Shown here: piece after piece, positions 25,744 through 36,656 of the stretch
Layout: the number at the start of each line of letters is the position of its first letter
How positions within the stretch are numbered: position 1 is the stretch's first letter
Assembly (NCBI RefSeq): GCF_000203795.2
Contig: NW_006281099.1
Coordinates: forward strand, 1,104,690 to 1,168,689
Reading direction: 5' to 3'
DNA: 64,000 nucleotides
Source of the DNA: Batrachochytrium dendrobatidis JAM81
Taxonomy: Eukaryota; Chytridiomycota; Chytridiomycetes; Rhizophydiales
Program-made: the position numbers and the translations under genes
The notes under the pieces: model-generated
Told to the model about the DNA's origin: nothing
Databases searched by the model: none
The model's input: the letters and a program-made list of their open reading frames with translations, nothing else

Positions 25744-27135
25744 TCAAAGCTGTCCGCAATCAGCAATCATGACTTTTTGTTTTGGCTTCCCGCTCTCGGT
25801 ACCAATCTTGTCCATCTTCATAACTAATTCCAACCCCTCAATGACATGCCCAAATACCACATGCTTTCCATCTAGCCACTCTGCTTTTCCTGTTGTCAAA
25901 AAAAACTGACTCGAATTTGTATCTTTTCCCGCATTAGCCATACTCAACACACCAGCTTTGGTATGCTTCAGTATAAAGTTTTCGTCCTTGAACGTTGGGC
26001 CGTAAATACTTTTTCCACCCGTTCCATTGCCTTTGGTAATATCCCCACCTTGACACATAAATCCGGGAATAATACGGTGGAATGGTGTGTTGCGGTATCC
26101 ATAGCCTAGCCTGGAAGTGCATAGAGCATGAAAGTTTTTGCATGTGAGTGGAGTGGTTTCCAGTGCAAGCTGGATTACGATACGACCTGCTGGTTTTCCT
26201 CCAATTGAAATGTCCATAAAAACACGATCAGAAATGGTTGTAGGTTGTGAAGTAATGGTAGATGTGGCAGATTCCAGCTGTTTTTGTTTTTTGGCTTTGT
26301 GGAGAGCAGCTTCGGCAAATGTGGTTGGCTCTGGTGTTTTTTCTCGCTCTTCTTTAACAGGTTGTGTAGACTCATCTACAGATTCAGCAGTAACCAGTGC
26401 TGATCGATTCTCCTCGATCCATTCCTCATCCTCCCAAACTAATTAAAAGGATGCAGATAGTTTCAAACATGAATACATTGATAAATGGATCTCCATCAAT
26501 AAACACCAGTAATCGTTGGATTTCAATGATCTGGTCAAGTGTATAAAACTTACTTGCACGAGTATGAACTGAGCTAAACTTGATCGGTCGAGCCATATTG
26601 ACTTTAATTACTCTACCGCAGAGCTCTGCCAAATGCATGTTATCCATTGCTTCCCTAGCATCCTCGGCCAATTCATACTGCACGAATCCAAATCCTTTGT
26701 TATTAGCTAAAGACGAATAAAAATGCAAATTCGACCCATTCATACAGTTAGATCCAAAGCAACCAAGACGAATCAGATATATAACACAACATGGCTGAAA
26801 CTCGATCTTACAGTTTTTTGACTGATGGTTATTGGTGGAATGCGAGTTTCCTTCAGTAGATGTTGGGATATGTACATGGACAATCTCACCAAACGGCACA
26901 AAGGCTGCTTCAAGAATCGCTGGGGTGACATTATGTCCCAATGATGCTATACATTGAATAATGCATTATCGCAGTTTATTTAGATAATGGTGAATTAAAG
27001 ATTAGAATCGACAGTAATGGACATACAAAGCTCAAGTCAGAGATGGCCATTGTAAATGATTAACCACTCTTTTATTAGTTCAAAATACTTACACACAAAC
27101 ACTGTCGTCCGTTTATCTTCCTTTGGTTCTGGCAT
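25744..27135 (-). CDS. RRM-containing cyclophilin (PPIE/Cyp33-type peptidyl-prolyl isomerase)
   Basis: Four exons (27135-27093, 26946-26812, 26706-26554, 26438-25744), 1026 bp, 341 aa, phases consistent. The third exon border removes a 105-bp intron that happens to be open. An N-terminal RRM is split over three exons, with RNP2 (TVFVSSLG across the first junction) and RNP1 (NKGFGFVQY). A linker starts [11 protein letters not shown], as in PPIE. The C-terminal cyclophilin is complete: [20 protein letters not shown] with the catalytic Arg, [45 protein letters not shown]. Family role: proline isomerisation in spliceosomal or chromatin complexes in the nucleus. It lies in a tight minus-strand run, downstream of the homoisocitrate dehydrogenase gene. 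Confidence 0.94.
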
Positions 27136-27348
27136 ATTAGTAAATGGATTTGATTGGAATCTGAATTGGCCAAAAATTCAACCTGTTGCATGGCTACAGT
27201 TTGGTGGTCTGGCTGTATAAAATAAGGTGTGGATCTGCATATTTACAGATTATTATATTTGATATTTTCAAAACCATCGATTCTAGCAACTTGCAACACC
27301 AACTGTATTTACTATAATTCATAATACATGCAAACAGTGCGGGAAAGA

Positions 27349-28909
27349 TCAAAGATGGGATATGACAATGTCTGTTACGCTTTCGGTGGTTCCTTTTCCG
27401 CCTAGATCTGGTGTGAGATCATGACCAGATACAAGAGTTTTGTCGACGCTAGCATAAATACGCTTAGCAATATCAGAGTGCCCTATATACTCAAGAAGTA
27501 GTGCAGCTGATCGAATGGCAGCTATTGGATTTGCGATTTCTTTTCCAGAAATATCAGGTGCAGATCCATGCACTAGAAAGTGGTTTACAAAAATAAACAT
27601 TTGAATCAACACTTGGAAGCCTATTGAAGTTACCTGGTTCGCCCATTACAAACGCGCTGCCCACATTGGCACCAGCGACAACACCAAGACTTCCAACAAG
27701 AGCAGCAGCAGCATCAGAAATAATATCACCATACAAATTAGGTGCAACAATGACATCAAAGCTATACGGTTGTCGAATCATTTTGTACACCATTGAATCC
27801 ACTAGCTGTTCATCGAGTGCAATCAAGTTTTTATACTCGGGATACTCGTTCCATACGCGAAACACTGTATCGCGAAACAAGCCATCGGTGATGGAAAGAA
27901 TATTTGCCTTGTGAACAACGGTGACTTTTGGATGTTTAAAGCATGGTGGAATACTGCCTTCTACCTCTGCAAGGGTTTTACAACGTGAATGATGACGAGC
28001 AAGTGCTGCATCGAAAGCTATCTTGGCAATTCTCCTGCTTGCGTAACTGGAAATCTTTCGTTCAGCGAATGCTGTAATAAGTCCTGATTTATGATCTGTT
28101 TCAAGTCTTTCGTTCTTGATGTACTATTTTAGCCAATATAGGCCGATAGCGTTGAGTATAATTGAACTTGCCAAGTGAATTTTGGGCTGATCTGGGATAT
28201 ATCAAAAATTGAGGAAAATAAGCTTACCAGACATTCCGTGTTTTCTCTAACAATCAGCATGTCAATTCTGGAATTGGTGTTAGTTGTATATGGATTGAAT
28301 GGCTCAATGATTGGACGAATATTGGCAAATAAATCAAGCTGTTTTCTCAGAGTTATAATTGGAGAAGTATAGCCTTTTACATGGTGTAGTGGGGAACTAG
28401 ATGAAATGACAACAGTGAGACCATGATATACGATATGGTTGAATTGATGTATATATGTACCTGACAGCACCAAAGAGAGCTCCATCACACTTTGATTTCA
28501 AGCACTCGATAGTTTCTTGAGGTAGAGCAATGCCAGTTTTTTCAAAGTGCTCGAACCCAGCATCTAGATGGATTAGGGATGGTTTAAAAGGTAGAGCTGC
28601 GTTCAATACTTTGCAAGCAGCCTAATACATTCAAATATATGAATAATATTAGTTGGTAAAACACTCGAATACAATACTGATTATGGAGTATAAATAGTAT
28701 ATTTCTTTAATCAAGGTCAATATTAAGATTACCGGAATAACTTGCTTTCCTATTCCATCAGCAGGAACAATACCGATCGTAAGATCACTCTTAAACCTGG
28801 AAGGCTTTATGGTTTGAATAGTGGAGAATGGACAGCAGAGATAGTGAGAATAAGACTTTTTGGCTGTATGGGGATAGTTTGATAAAAGATGTCTCCCAGT
28901 AGTGAACAT
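27349..28909 (-). CDS. LYS12: Homoisocitrate dehydrogenase (lysine biosynthesis)
   Basis: Five exons (28909-28733, 28621-28461, 28396-28228, 28123-27634, 27572-27349), 1221 bp, 406 aa, all in frame. It oxidatively decarboxylates homoisocitrate to 2-oxoadipate with NAD+, in mitochondria. The first ~40 residues are basic and Ser-rich, fitting a transit peptide. Signature stretches: [135 protein letters not shown]. The VKGY/SSP context separates homoisocitrate from isopropylmalate and isocitrate dehydrogenases. The usual PGDGIG reads PADGIG here. Only 86 bp separate its ATG from the stop of the next gene upstream. Confidence 0.94.
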
Positions 28910-28995
28910 GGCTTGAATAAAAGACTTTAATCAACTCGACTCGAAAACAATTCAAACAATAATGAATGCATTTATCGATATACATGACAAGTTTA

Positions 28996-29521
28996 TTAGA
29001 TAGGAATGGATGCACTCAAACTGGTCATATTCTCTGCTACAATCTTGTCCAGCAATTCACTATCCAACAGATTCTCATATCCATAATTATGATGAATTAG
29101 TTTGATGAAATCTCGAGCATTTCCTATCATCGCATATATTGCACGGCTCCAATTAGCACGAATAAGCTTTCAAAATCAAATCCAACACGCTGGGCTTACC
29201 TATCAACTCGCCCGATTCGACCCATATAAGCTGGTCAAGATCATAAGGATTTCGTATTTTTCTATCTCGTGCTGGCCGTATATTCCATGCATATTGATTA
29301 AACATTTCGGGGACAAATAGCTTCCAGGACTCATCCGTATGAAGAATAACTTTTACATGAAAATCAGGTAGATTCTCTTGTAAAAAGTATCCCATCATTT
29401 CCACCTATTGAAACAGTGATCATGATCAATATGAATTCAACCAAACCATCTACCAAGCAGTGCTGCATACCTGTGCAAACTCAGAATCGCTTGCTTTTCC
29501 AGCCAGAACAAATCGAGCCAT
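28996..29521 (-). CDS. Free-standing MDH1B-type N-terminal domain protein
   Basis: Three exons (29521-29471, 29404-29200, 29123-28996), 384 bp, 127 aa, consistent phases. The protein starts MARFVLAGKASDSEFAQVEM and continues MGYFLQENLPDFHVKVIL, LIWVESGELIGGNARDFI (junction-dependent), YGYENLLDSELLDKIVAEN. This aligns by eye with the first ~110 residues of animal MDH1B (malate dehydrogenase 1B-like), a thioredoxin/GST-like region preceding the dehydrogenase domain. It stops before any Rossmann or catalytic malate dehydrogenase segment: the stop at 28996-28998 is followed within 86 bp by the next gene. MDH1B is found in cilia/sperm of animals. What the domain does alone is unknown. Confidence 0.72.
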
Positions 29522-29710
29522 TTTCGATTAAGTTGTCAGTTTGAGCGTGGATTCTGCTTTAGATTTCATTGGGGTTCCACGTGACTGCTCAAATTACAGT
29601 TTTTTAATCAAGACGAGCCAAATCTGCGATGGTTGATTTACTTTGAACCTTGCATTCAACTGGCTGTATAAAGTCTATCTTGCTTGATCTCTATTTTATA
29701 TTTTCAAGTC
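29522..29710. promoter_or_regulatory. Shared divergent promoter region of TOP2 and the MDH1B-like gene
   Basis: Only 189 bp lie between two head-to-head start codons (29521 on minus, 29711 on plus). Both promoters must fit here or overlap the genes. No TATA box or known fungal operator could be assigned by eye. A CACGTG E-box-type hexamer is visible at 29579-29584. Confidence 0.4.
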
Positions 29711-32700
29711 ATGAGCAGTGGTACTGAATATAGCGAGGCAGGCGATGACTACGCTCCCCTGAAAACGGTATTTACCATCAGCCTTGGTTCTATTGATGAT
29801 TATCTTTGGCTAAAATGCTATCAACTCATGTGCATGTACTGGATCGACCCATTATATTTGCTAGACTGCTGCTTCCAAAAAGATTGCTGTTGCAAAACCT
29901 AAAAAGGCTCCCGCAAAATCAAAAAAAATACTGGCCAATGTATCTGCTGCTGGACTCGGTGATGCTGCTGCTGCTGCCGAACCTGATGGATTCGATTCTT
30001 TTTCCGGTTCGTTATCTGCTTCTTCCAAAAAGCAAATTCCTGTAAAAGGTGGCAAGTCTATCGAGGAAGTGAGTTGTGCAAGATCTTGTCCGCATGTTTA
30101 AATCTAATGAGTTGTTTGCATTAACTTGATATGTCCGAACTAATACACTCAAATGTCCGAACCAATGCATCCACAGCACAATCTAAATCATATTTTAATC
30201 TTCTTGTTTTGCTGCTATACAGATTTATCAGAAAAAAACTCAACTGGAGCATATCTTGATTCGTCCTGATACATATATTGGATCGACGGAATTCATCAAT
30301 ACCCCGCTCTGGGTGTTTGATGGCGAACGCATGGTTCATCGCCCTATTTCTTTTGTTCCAGGTCTTTACAAAATTTTTGATGAGATCATTGTCAATGGTA
30401 ACGTTTTTTCAAGCTATTCGGCTGTTTCTTGAAGATGCCATCTTTCCATGGTAAAACACACTAACTTGTTGCAATTTTAAACCAATATATTTATCCATAA
30501 AATAGCTGCTGACAACAAGGTATGAATTTAATGCCATAGTATTACCAGAATTACACGTCACTGACAACTTATTGTATGATATCGTTTGATTTGTTCAAGG
30601 TGCGAGATCCCACTATGGACACTATCAAGATTTCCATTGATCGTGAAAAAAATACCATTTCAGTCTACAACAATGGCCGTGGCATTCCCATTGAAATCCA
30701 TGCCAAGGAACAGATATATGTCCCTGAACTCATCTTTGGACATCTGCTCACCTCGTCCAATTACGACGATGATGAGAAAAAAGTTACCGGTGGTCGCAAT
30801 GGCTATGGTGCCAAATTGTGTAATATTTTTAGCACTTATTTTATGGTTGAAACTGCCGATTCCCGTTCAGGAAGAAAGTTTAAACAGGTATATTGATTGC
30901 GTTGTTCTATTTCAACTATTCGACCTATAACTCATTCAACTTTGGATTGACTTTTTTCAATCAAATCATAACATTACACAGGTGTTTTCAAACAATATGA
31001 GTTCCAAGACTACTCCCACAATCACTCAGAATAACAAAGGAGAAGATTTTACTCAAATCACTTTCAAGCCCGATCTTGAAAAATTCAAAATGACAGTTAT
31101 TGATGATGATTTTGAAGCTCTTTTAAAAAAACGGGCGTACGATCTGGCGGGGTGTGTTCGAGGCATCAAAGTATTCCTCAACAATACTCGTATCAAGATC
31201 AAAGACTTTAAGGACTATGTTGACCTTTATCTTGATAATGTCAATCCAGAAACGGGATTAAAACCTCCGATCGTGTACGAAAAACTCAACGACCGTTGGG
31301 AAATTGCATATACTCCAAGTGATGGTCAGTTTAACCAAGTCAGCTTTGCTAATAGTATTTGCACTAGTAAAGGTGGAACTCATGTCAACACTATTGCGGA
31401 TCAGATTGTTACTGGACTGATGGATCAAGTCAAGAAAAAGGACAAAAAGGCTGTTCCTCTCAAACCCCATCAAGCCAAGTCTCACATTTGGATATTTGTA
31501 AACTGCCAAGTAGAAAACCCCACATTTGATTCGCAAACCAAGGAGACTTTGACACTTCGCACTAGCGCTTTTGGATCTAAAACCCCAATTTCTGAAGAGT
31601 TTATGAAAAAAGTGTTCAGGTCTGGCATCATTGACACAATTATGAAGTTTGCCAAGTTTAAACAAGATCAGCTATTAAAGAAAACAGACGGATCGGGTAA
31701 AAAGTCGCGCATTAATGGCATCACCAAATTGGATGATGCCAACAACGCTGGTACTAAAAATGGCGGAAAGTGTACTTTAATTCTTACTGAAGGTGATTCT
31801 GCCAAGTCGTTGGCTGTGTCCGGTCTGTCTGTGGTTGGACGTGATAATTTTGGTGTGTTTCCTTTACGTGGTAAACTATTGAACGTGCGTGAAGCGACAC
31901 ATGCACAGATCACTGGAAATGCAGAAATTAGCGCTATTAAGCAGATTCTTGGATTGCAGCATGGCAAAGTATATGAGGATGCCTCTACGCTTCGGTATGG
32001 TCATTTGATGATCATGACTGATCAGGTAAATTTGATTATTTAATTAGCTGAAATCATGAGCTTTCAAAAGCTAATTTTATCCGACTTTTGTTTTTGCACA
32101 TTAGGATCATGATGGCTCTCACATCAAAGGCCTTATTATCAACTTTTTAGATCATTTTTGGCCTTCTCTGCTTTATATTCCTGGGTTTCTTTTAGAATTC
32201 ATCACCCCTATTGTGCGAGCTACAAAGGGTAAAGGCCACAACAAGCAAGAAATCTCTTTTTTTACAATTCCCGAGTTTGAACAATGGAAAGAAGTCAACA
32301 GTGGTGGACGTGGATGGACCACTAAATACTTCAAGGGTTTGGGTACCAGCACGACTGCTGATGCCAAGGAGTACTTTTCGGACATGAACAAGCACTTGAA
32401 GCCGTTTTGCCGACTAGATGATGAATCCCGTGAACTCATTGATATGGCATTTAACAAGAAAAAAGCTGATAGTCGTAAGGAATGGCTCGGCCGCTTTCAG
32501 GTGTGCTGCTGATTTGTTTTATTGTCAACTGGATTTGGTTTTAAATATCTGTGAATTTTGAGGTTTATGCCAACCACTTACAACTTTGCATTTTGATAAA
32601 CAGCCCGGCACATACATGGACCATAGTGTTACAGAAATCTCCTTGCCTGATTTTATCAACCGTGAGCTCATTTTGTTTTCAATGGCTGATAATGCTCGAT

Positions 32701-35367
32701 CTATTCCCTCAAGTGTCGATGGATTCAAGCCTGGCCAGCGCAAAATTTTATTTGCCTGTTTCAAACGAAATCTAAAATCTGAAATCAAGGTAGCGTTCAA
32801 GCTTATATCCATATGATAGTTTAAATGACTTGCATTCAAATCTGTTTATTTTTTTCCGAAACTAGGTTGCTCAGCTTGCTGGTTATGTTGCTGAGCATTC
32901 AGCCTATCATCACGGCGAACAGAGTCTCAATGCGACCATTGTCAATATGGCACAAAATTTTATTGGCAGTAACAATTTGGGTGTGTTGGAGCCACTTGGT
33001 CAATTCGGTACTCGTTTACAGGGTGGAAAAGATGCTGCCTCGCCTCGTTATATTTTCACCAATCTGACACCACTTGCACGAACAGTGTTCCATCCGTCTG
33101 ATGATCCTCTCTTGACCTATTTGGTTGATGATGGCCAGAATATTGAACCAGAGTGGTATTTGCCAGTGTTGCCTATGCTGTTGGTAAATGGAGCCGACGG
33201 TATTGGAACAGGTTGGTCATCTTCGATTCCAAATTACAATCCAAGGGATATTGTCGAGTGTCTACACCGTTTGATGCGTCATGAGGAGCTTTTTGAAATT
33301 CATCCTTGGTACCGAGGATTTAGTGTAAGTAAATTTGGATATAATTTTAAATACCAATCATTTCATTTTTTCAATCATGCACTTTGTATACTTATACATG
33401 CTGGGTGTATCTACATATAGGGAAAAATTGAAAGGGAAACACCTGAAAGATACAAAGTGACTGGATGTATTAGAAAAATTGATAGCAACACTGTTGAAAT
33501 CACTGAACTCCCGATTCGAACATGGACCCAATCGTATAAGGAGCAGCTTGAGGCATGGCTTACAGGAACCGAAAAACAAACTGCTTGGATCAAGGATTAC
33601 AAAGAGTATCATACCGACTCCAAAGTTCATTTTATCGTGACGCTTACCGATCAGGCCATGTCGCTTGCCGAATCTGAAGGACTTGAAAAACGGTTCAAAC
33701 TTATCAGCTCAGTTTCGGTTTCTAATATTGTTTGCTTTGATCTTGAAGGTCGTATTAGAAAATACGATGGTGTTCAAGACATCATCAAGGACTTTTACGA
33801 ACTGCGGTTGAGCTACTACCAGAAGCGTAAGAATCATATGCTGCAGACGCTGACGTTTGAATACGAGCGGTTGGAAAGCAAAGTCAGGTTTGTAACAGAG
33901 ATTATTACTGGAAAACTTGTGGTGCAAAATCGAAAGCGTATTGATTTGTTGAAGGAGTTGGTTACAAGAAAGTATAAGCTGATTCCAAAGAAAAAAGCTG
34001 GTTCTGAAGCGACCAACGGTAGTGAAGGATCTGACGATGCTAACGATGGGGACGAGTCCGTGCAGGATGATGATCCACGACAGGGATATGATTATCTTCT
34101 TTCAATGCCCATTTGGAATCTTACGTGGGAAAAGGTACAACAGTTGCAAAAGGAAATGCAAGATCGGGAAGACGAAATCAAGGCATTGATTGGCAAGACA
34201 ATCCATGATTTATGGCGGTTTGATTTAGATGCATTCCTGGCTCAATGGGATTTATACGAGTCTGGTTTAAATCAGCTTGAATCTTATCGACCGGATAATT
34301 CCACTAGTGCCATGGATGGATTACACAAAAAAAATGGCGGAACAGCTGCAGCAAAGAAAGCCATGGCGGCGATTTCACGCAAGGCAAAAAAGGTTGCCAA
34401 CAACAAACGTGATAGCGATGACGACTTTGATGATGATTTCAAGCCTATCGACAAACATTTTGCTTCCAATAGTGATGGTTCCAAGGCACCTAAGCCTGCC
34501 TCTGTTCGTGCACCAACTATAAAAACTGAACCCAAATCACAGTCGCTGATATCCAACTTTGTTACCAAAACATTGCCTACTGCTTCAGAAAGTGTGTCTT
34601 CCAAACGCGACTTTGCAAAGCTCGAGTCCGTTGATACTACTATATCTCCAGATACTAGTATGGATAGTATTATTCACAGCGTGAAATCCAACTCATCTGA
34701 TCCCGAGCAGGCACCTAAACGCCGATTTATTGGAGGTAAAAAAGCTGCTGTGCCCACAAACCAAGAACTCAAGCAAGCCGTATCAAAAACTTTGAAAAAA
34801 CCCATTCAAATGGTTGTGAGCGATGAGGAGAGTGATATTAAGAAAGCGAGTGAGTTTGATATGCTTTTGTCTAGCCCATCCAAGGTATTGAAACCTGCTA
34901 AAAAGACGGCTCCATCCAAATCAAAAGCAGTTGGTAAGCAAGCATCTATCAAAAAGATTGACGATGAGATTGATCAGGATACAGACAGTACTCATGTGCA
35001 ATCTACTAGCCAGTCGCTAGCCAGATTGAAATCGGTCAAAATTCCTGCAACAAAAAAAGTGAAGAAAGAGATTGTGGTATCGGATGATGACAGTGCTTCT
35101 GAATCATTTGGTAAAAGTGATGAAGATGATGATTTTAACTTTGATAGTGGTTTGGACGAGGATGTAAAACCTGGAAAATCCAAACCGAAACCTTCCAAGA
35201 CCTCTGCTGCCTTGAAATCCAAACCAAAGGCTACTGCATCAAGAAAAATGGTCGACTCGGACGATGACATGGAAAAGTCTGATAATATTCGTGTTGGCCG
35301 TGCTACTGCACGTAAAGTAACTTCGTATCGTGTAGATGACGAAAGTCAAGCTTCTGAATCTGACTAG
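29711..35367 (+). CDS. TOP2: DNA topoisomerase II
   Basis: Ten exons: 29711-29767, 29865-30068, 30223-30397, 30506-30519, 30600-30887, 30982-32025, 32105-32500, 32604-32789, 32866-33324, 33421-35367; 4770 bp, 1589 aa, phase-consistent. The fourth exon is only 14 nt and encodes part of NAADNK, the ATP-binding helix. Domains: Lys/Ala-rich N-tail; GHKL ATPase (IRPDTYIGSTE, VNAADNKVRDP, GRNGYGAKL, QTKETLTLR); TOPRIM (LILTEGDSAKSLAVSG, DQDHDGSHIKG); winged-helix with catalytic Tyr in LGQFGTRLQGGKDAASPRYIF; coiled coil; then a ~370-residue charged Lys/Ser/Asp tail (34311-35367), as in other eukaryotic enzymes. Role: ATP-dependent double-strand passage to untangle and decondense chromosomes in the nucleus. 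Confidence 0.97.
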
Positions 35368-35830
35368 GCGATTTATGTATGTGTGAGTAAAACTACTCGT
35401 TTTCAATAAATTAAAATGTGATCTGTATCTACAAGGATTATAATCCGCTGTAATGCTTTGGTGTATGCCATGAATTCGCTTTGAAAAATACACATGCCAA
35501 GTTTGATAAATTAATCGAGCAAAATTGTTAAATCGACTTTATTCAAGCCAAATTTAAAAGAACAGTGCCAAGTTGGATATGAGGCAGGGGAAACATTCAG
35601 AATCAAAGTAAAATATCTGTAAAAAGGTTTCGAGAGCCCCAAGTCATGCCGGTTAAGAATATAATCCTCATACACAATATCTGATTTGATTATTCTTCCG
35701 CGGGTGGGTTCTGTCGAATGAATTTGTTGTGCGCCGATCCAATTGGTTCCAGTCAGTGTGGTTATGATGGCAGATTGAGTCAAAAGTCAGACCAGTTGGT
35801 TTGTAAACAACCTGAAGGATTATATCCGAG

Positions 35831-36538
35831 TCAACCATGGAAAATTTTACTTACAGGAACAAAAACATCGTTCTTGAACAGAGGATCAGTACCCCAGGGG
35901 AAAGGCTGTAGTTACAGAGTAGATTAGCTCCAAGTTCAATAATTATCTCAATATCGACACATTGACCAGAGATCTGAAAATGGCAATTCTTACATTCTTC
36001 TGCTTCTTGAGATGGGGCCATGGAATATACTCGTTGGGGTGCTCGTACTTGTGTTGGATATGAGCTACTTCACCTGGAACAAGCCACCAAGCGGCCAAAA
36101 GCATACCAGGAAGAAAGAAAAACACATTGAGGTAGTACCATGTTTTGGCAGATGCTAGTAGTGAATGTTAAAGTATTAGAGGTTGAACAAGATTGGTTGT
36201 AGAGATTGCCATGGTTTAGAATAATCAATGCCAATAAAAAGATTAGTTGTTAGCTAAACCCATCAGTCACTATATCAAGGTGCAAGAACTCATGCAGAGT
36301 AATCGACACCAACAGTCAGCATGAATCATTTCAAAAAGGTTTCTTTGACATCTACGCACTCGCGGCAGGATCACTCACACTTTGCGTGCATACGAGCAGC
36401 GTAAGCCTCCTTGAGCATGGTATGCTCGACAGGAGGAAAAACCTTTCCACAGTTGACGGTGGACATGGGTGCTCTGCGCACCATCATAGAGGCGGCTGCG
36501 GGTCTTGGCAGCAGTGACAGGAAGCGACTTGCAAACAT
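35831..36538 (-). CDS. COX13: Cytochrome c oxidase subunit 6A (COX6A/Cox13)
   Basis: Three exons: 36538-36379, 36154-35994, 35905-35831; 396 bp, 131 aa, close to yeast Cox13 (129). The N-terminal exon encodes a mitochondrial presequence (MFASRFLSLLPRPAAASMMV). Then comes the single transmembrane helix (AKTWYYLNVFFFLPGMLLAA), the conserved EHPNEYIPWPHL and finally FPWGTDPLFKNDVFVP. The protein sits in the inner membrane on complex IV. The stop used here comes from reading on after FVP. A GTAAGT at that point (35854-35849) leaves open a further small exon toward 35820, so the last ~7 residues are uncertain. It is divergent from the next gene with only 118 bp between starts. Confidence 0.88.
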
Positions 36539-36656
36539 TAGTTGTTGGTTGAGTGCAGTTGAGCTGCTGCAATGAAATCACTTGCTTGTCACATGACTTC
36601 GCGTGACTGAGTTGATTCTATTCACTTGAAGCTAATTTGCATTCACAGTAGTAAAC
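36539..36656. promoter_or_regulatory. Compact divergent promoter, COX6A and orphan gene
   Basis: 118 bp between head-to-head ATGs (36538 minus, 36657 plus). No specific binding site could be assigned by eye. The spacing alone suggests shared or overlapping control. Confidence 0.35.

Noticed and set aside
26707..26811. In-frame continuation through the second cyclophilin intron
   Set aside because: The 105-bp segment is open by chance. GTAAGA...TTTAG borders are present, and removing it restores a normal RRM (RNP1 NKGFGFVQY).
35511..35783. Minus-strand open frame downstream of COX6A as a further COX6A exon or separate gene
   Set aside because: Its frame cannot be joined in phase to the last COX6A exon with the visible acceptor, and the sequence matches no family I know. 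A tiny alternative COX6A 3' exon remains possible.
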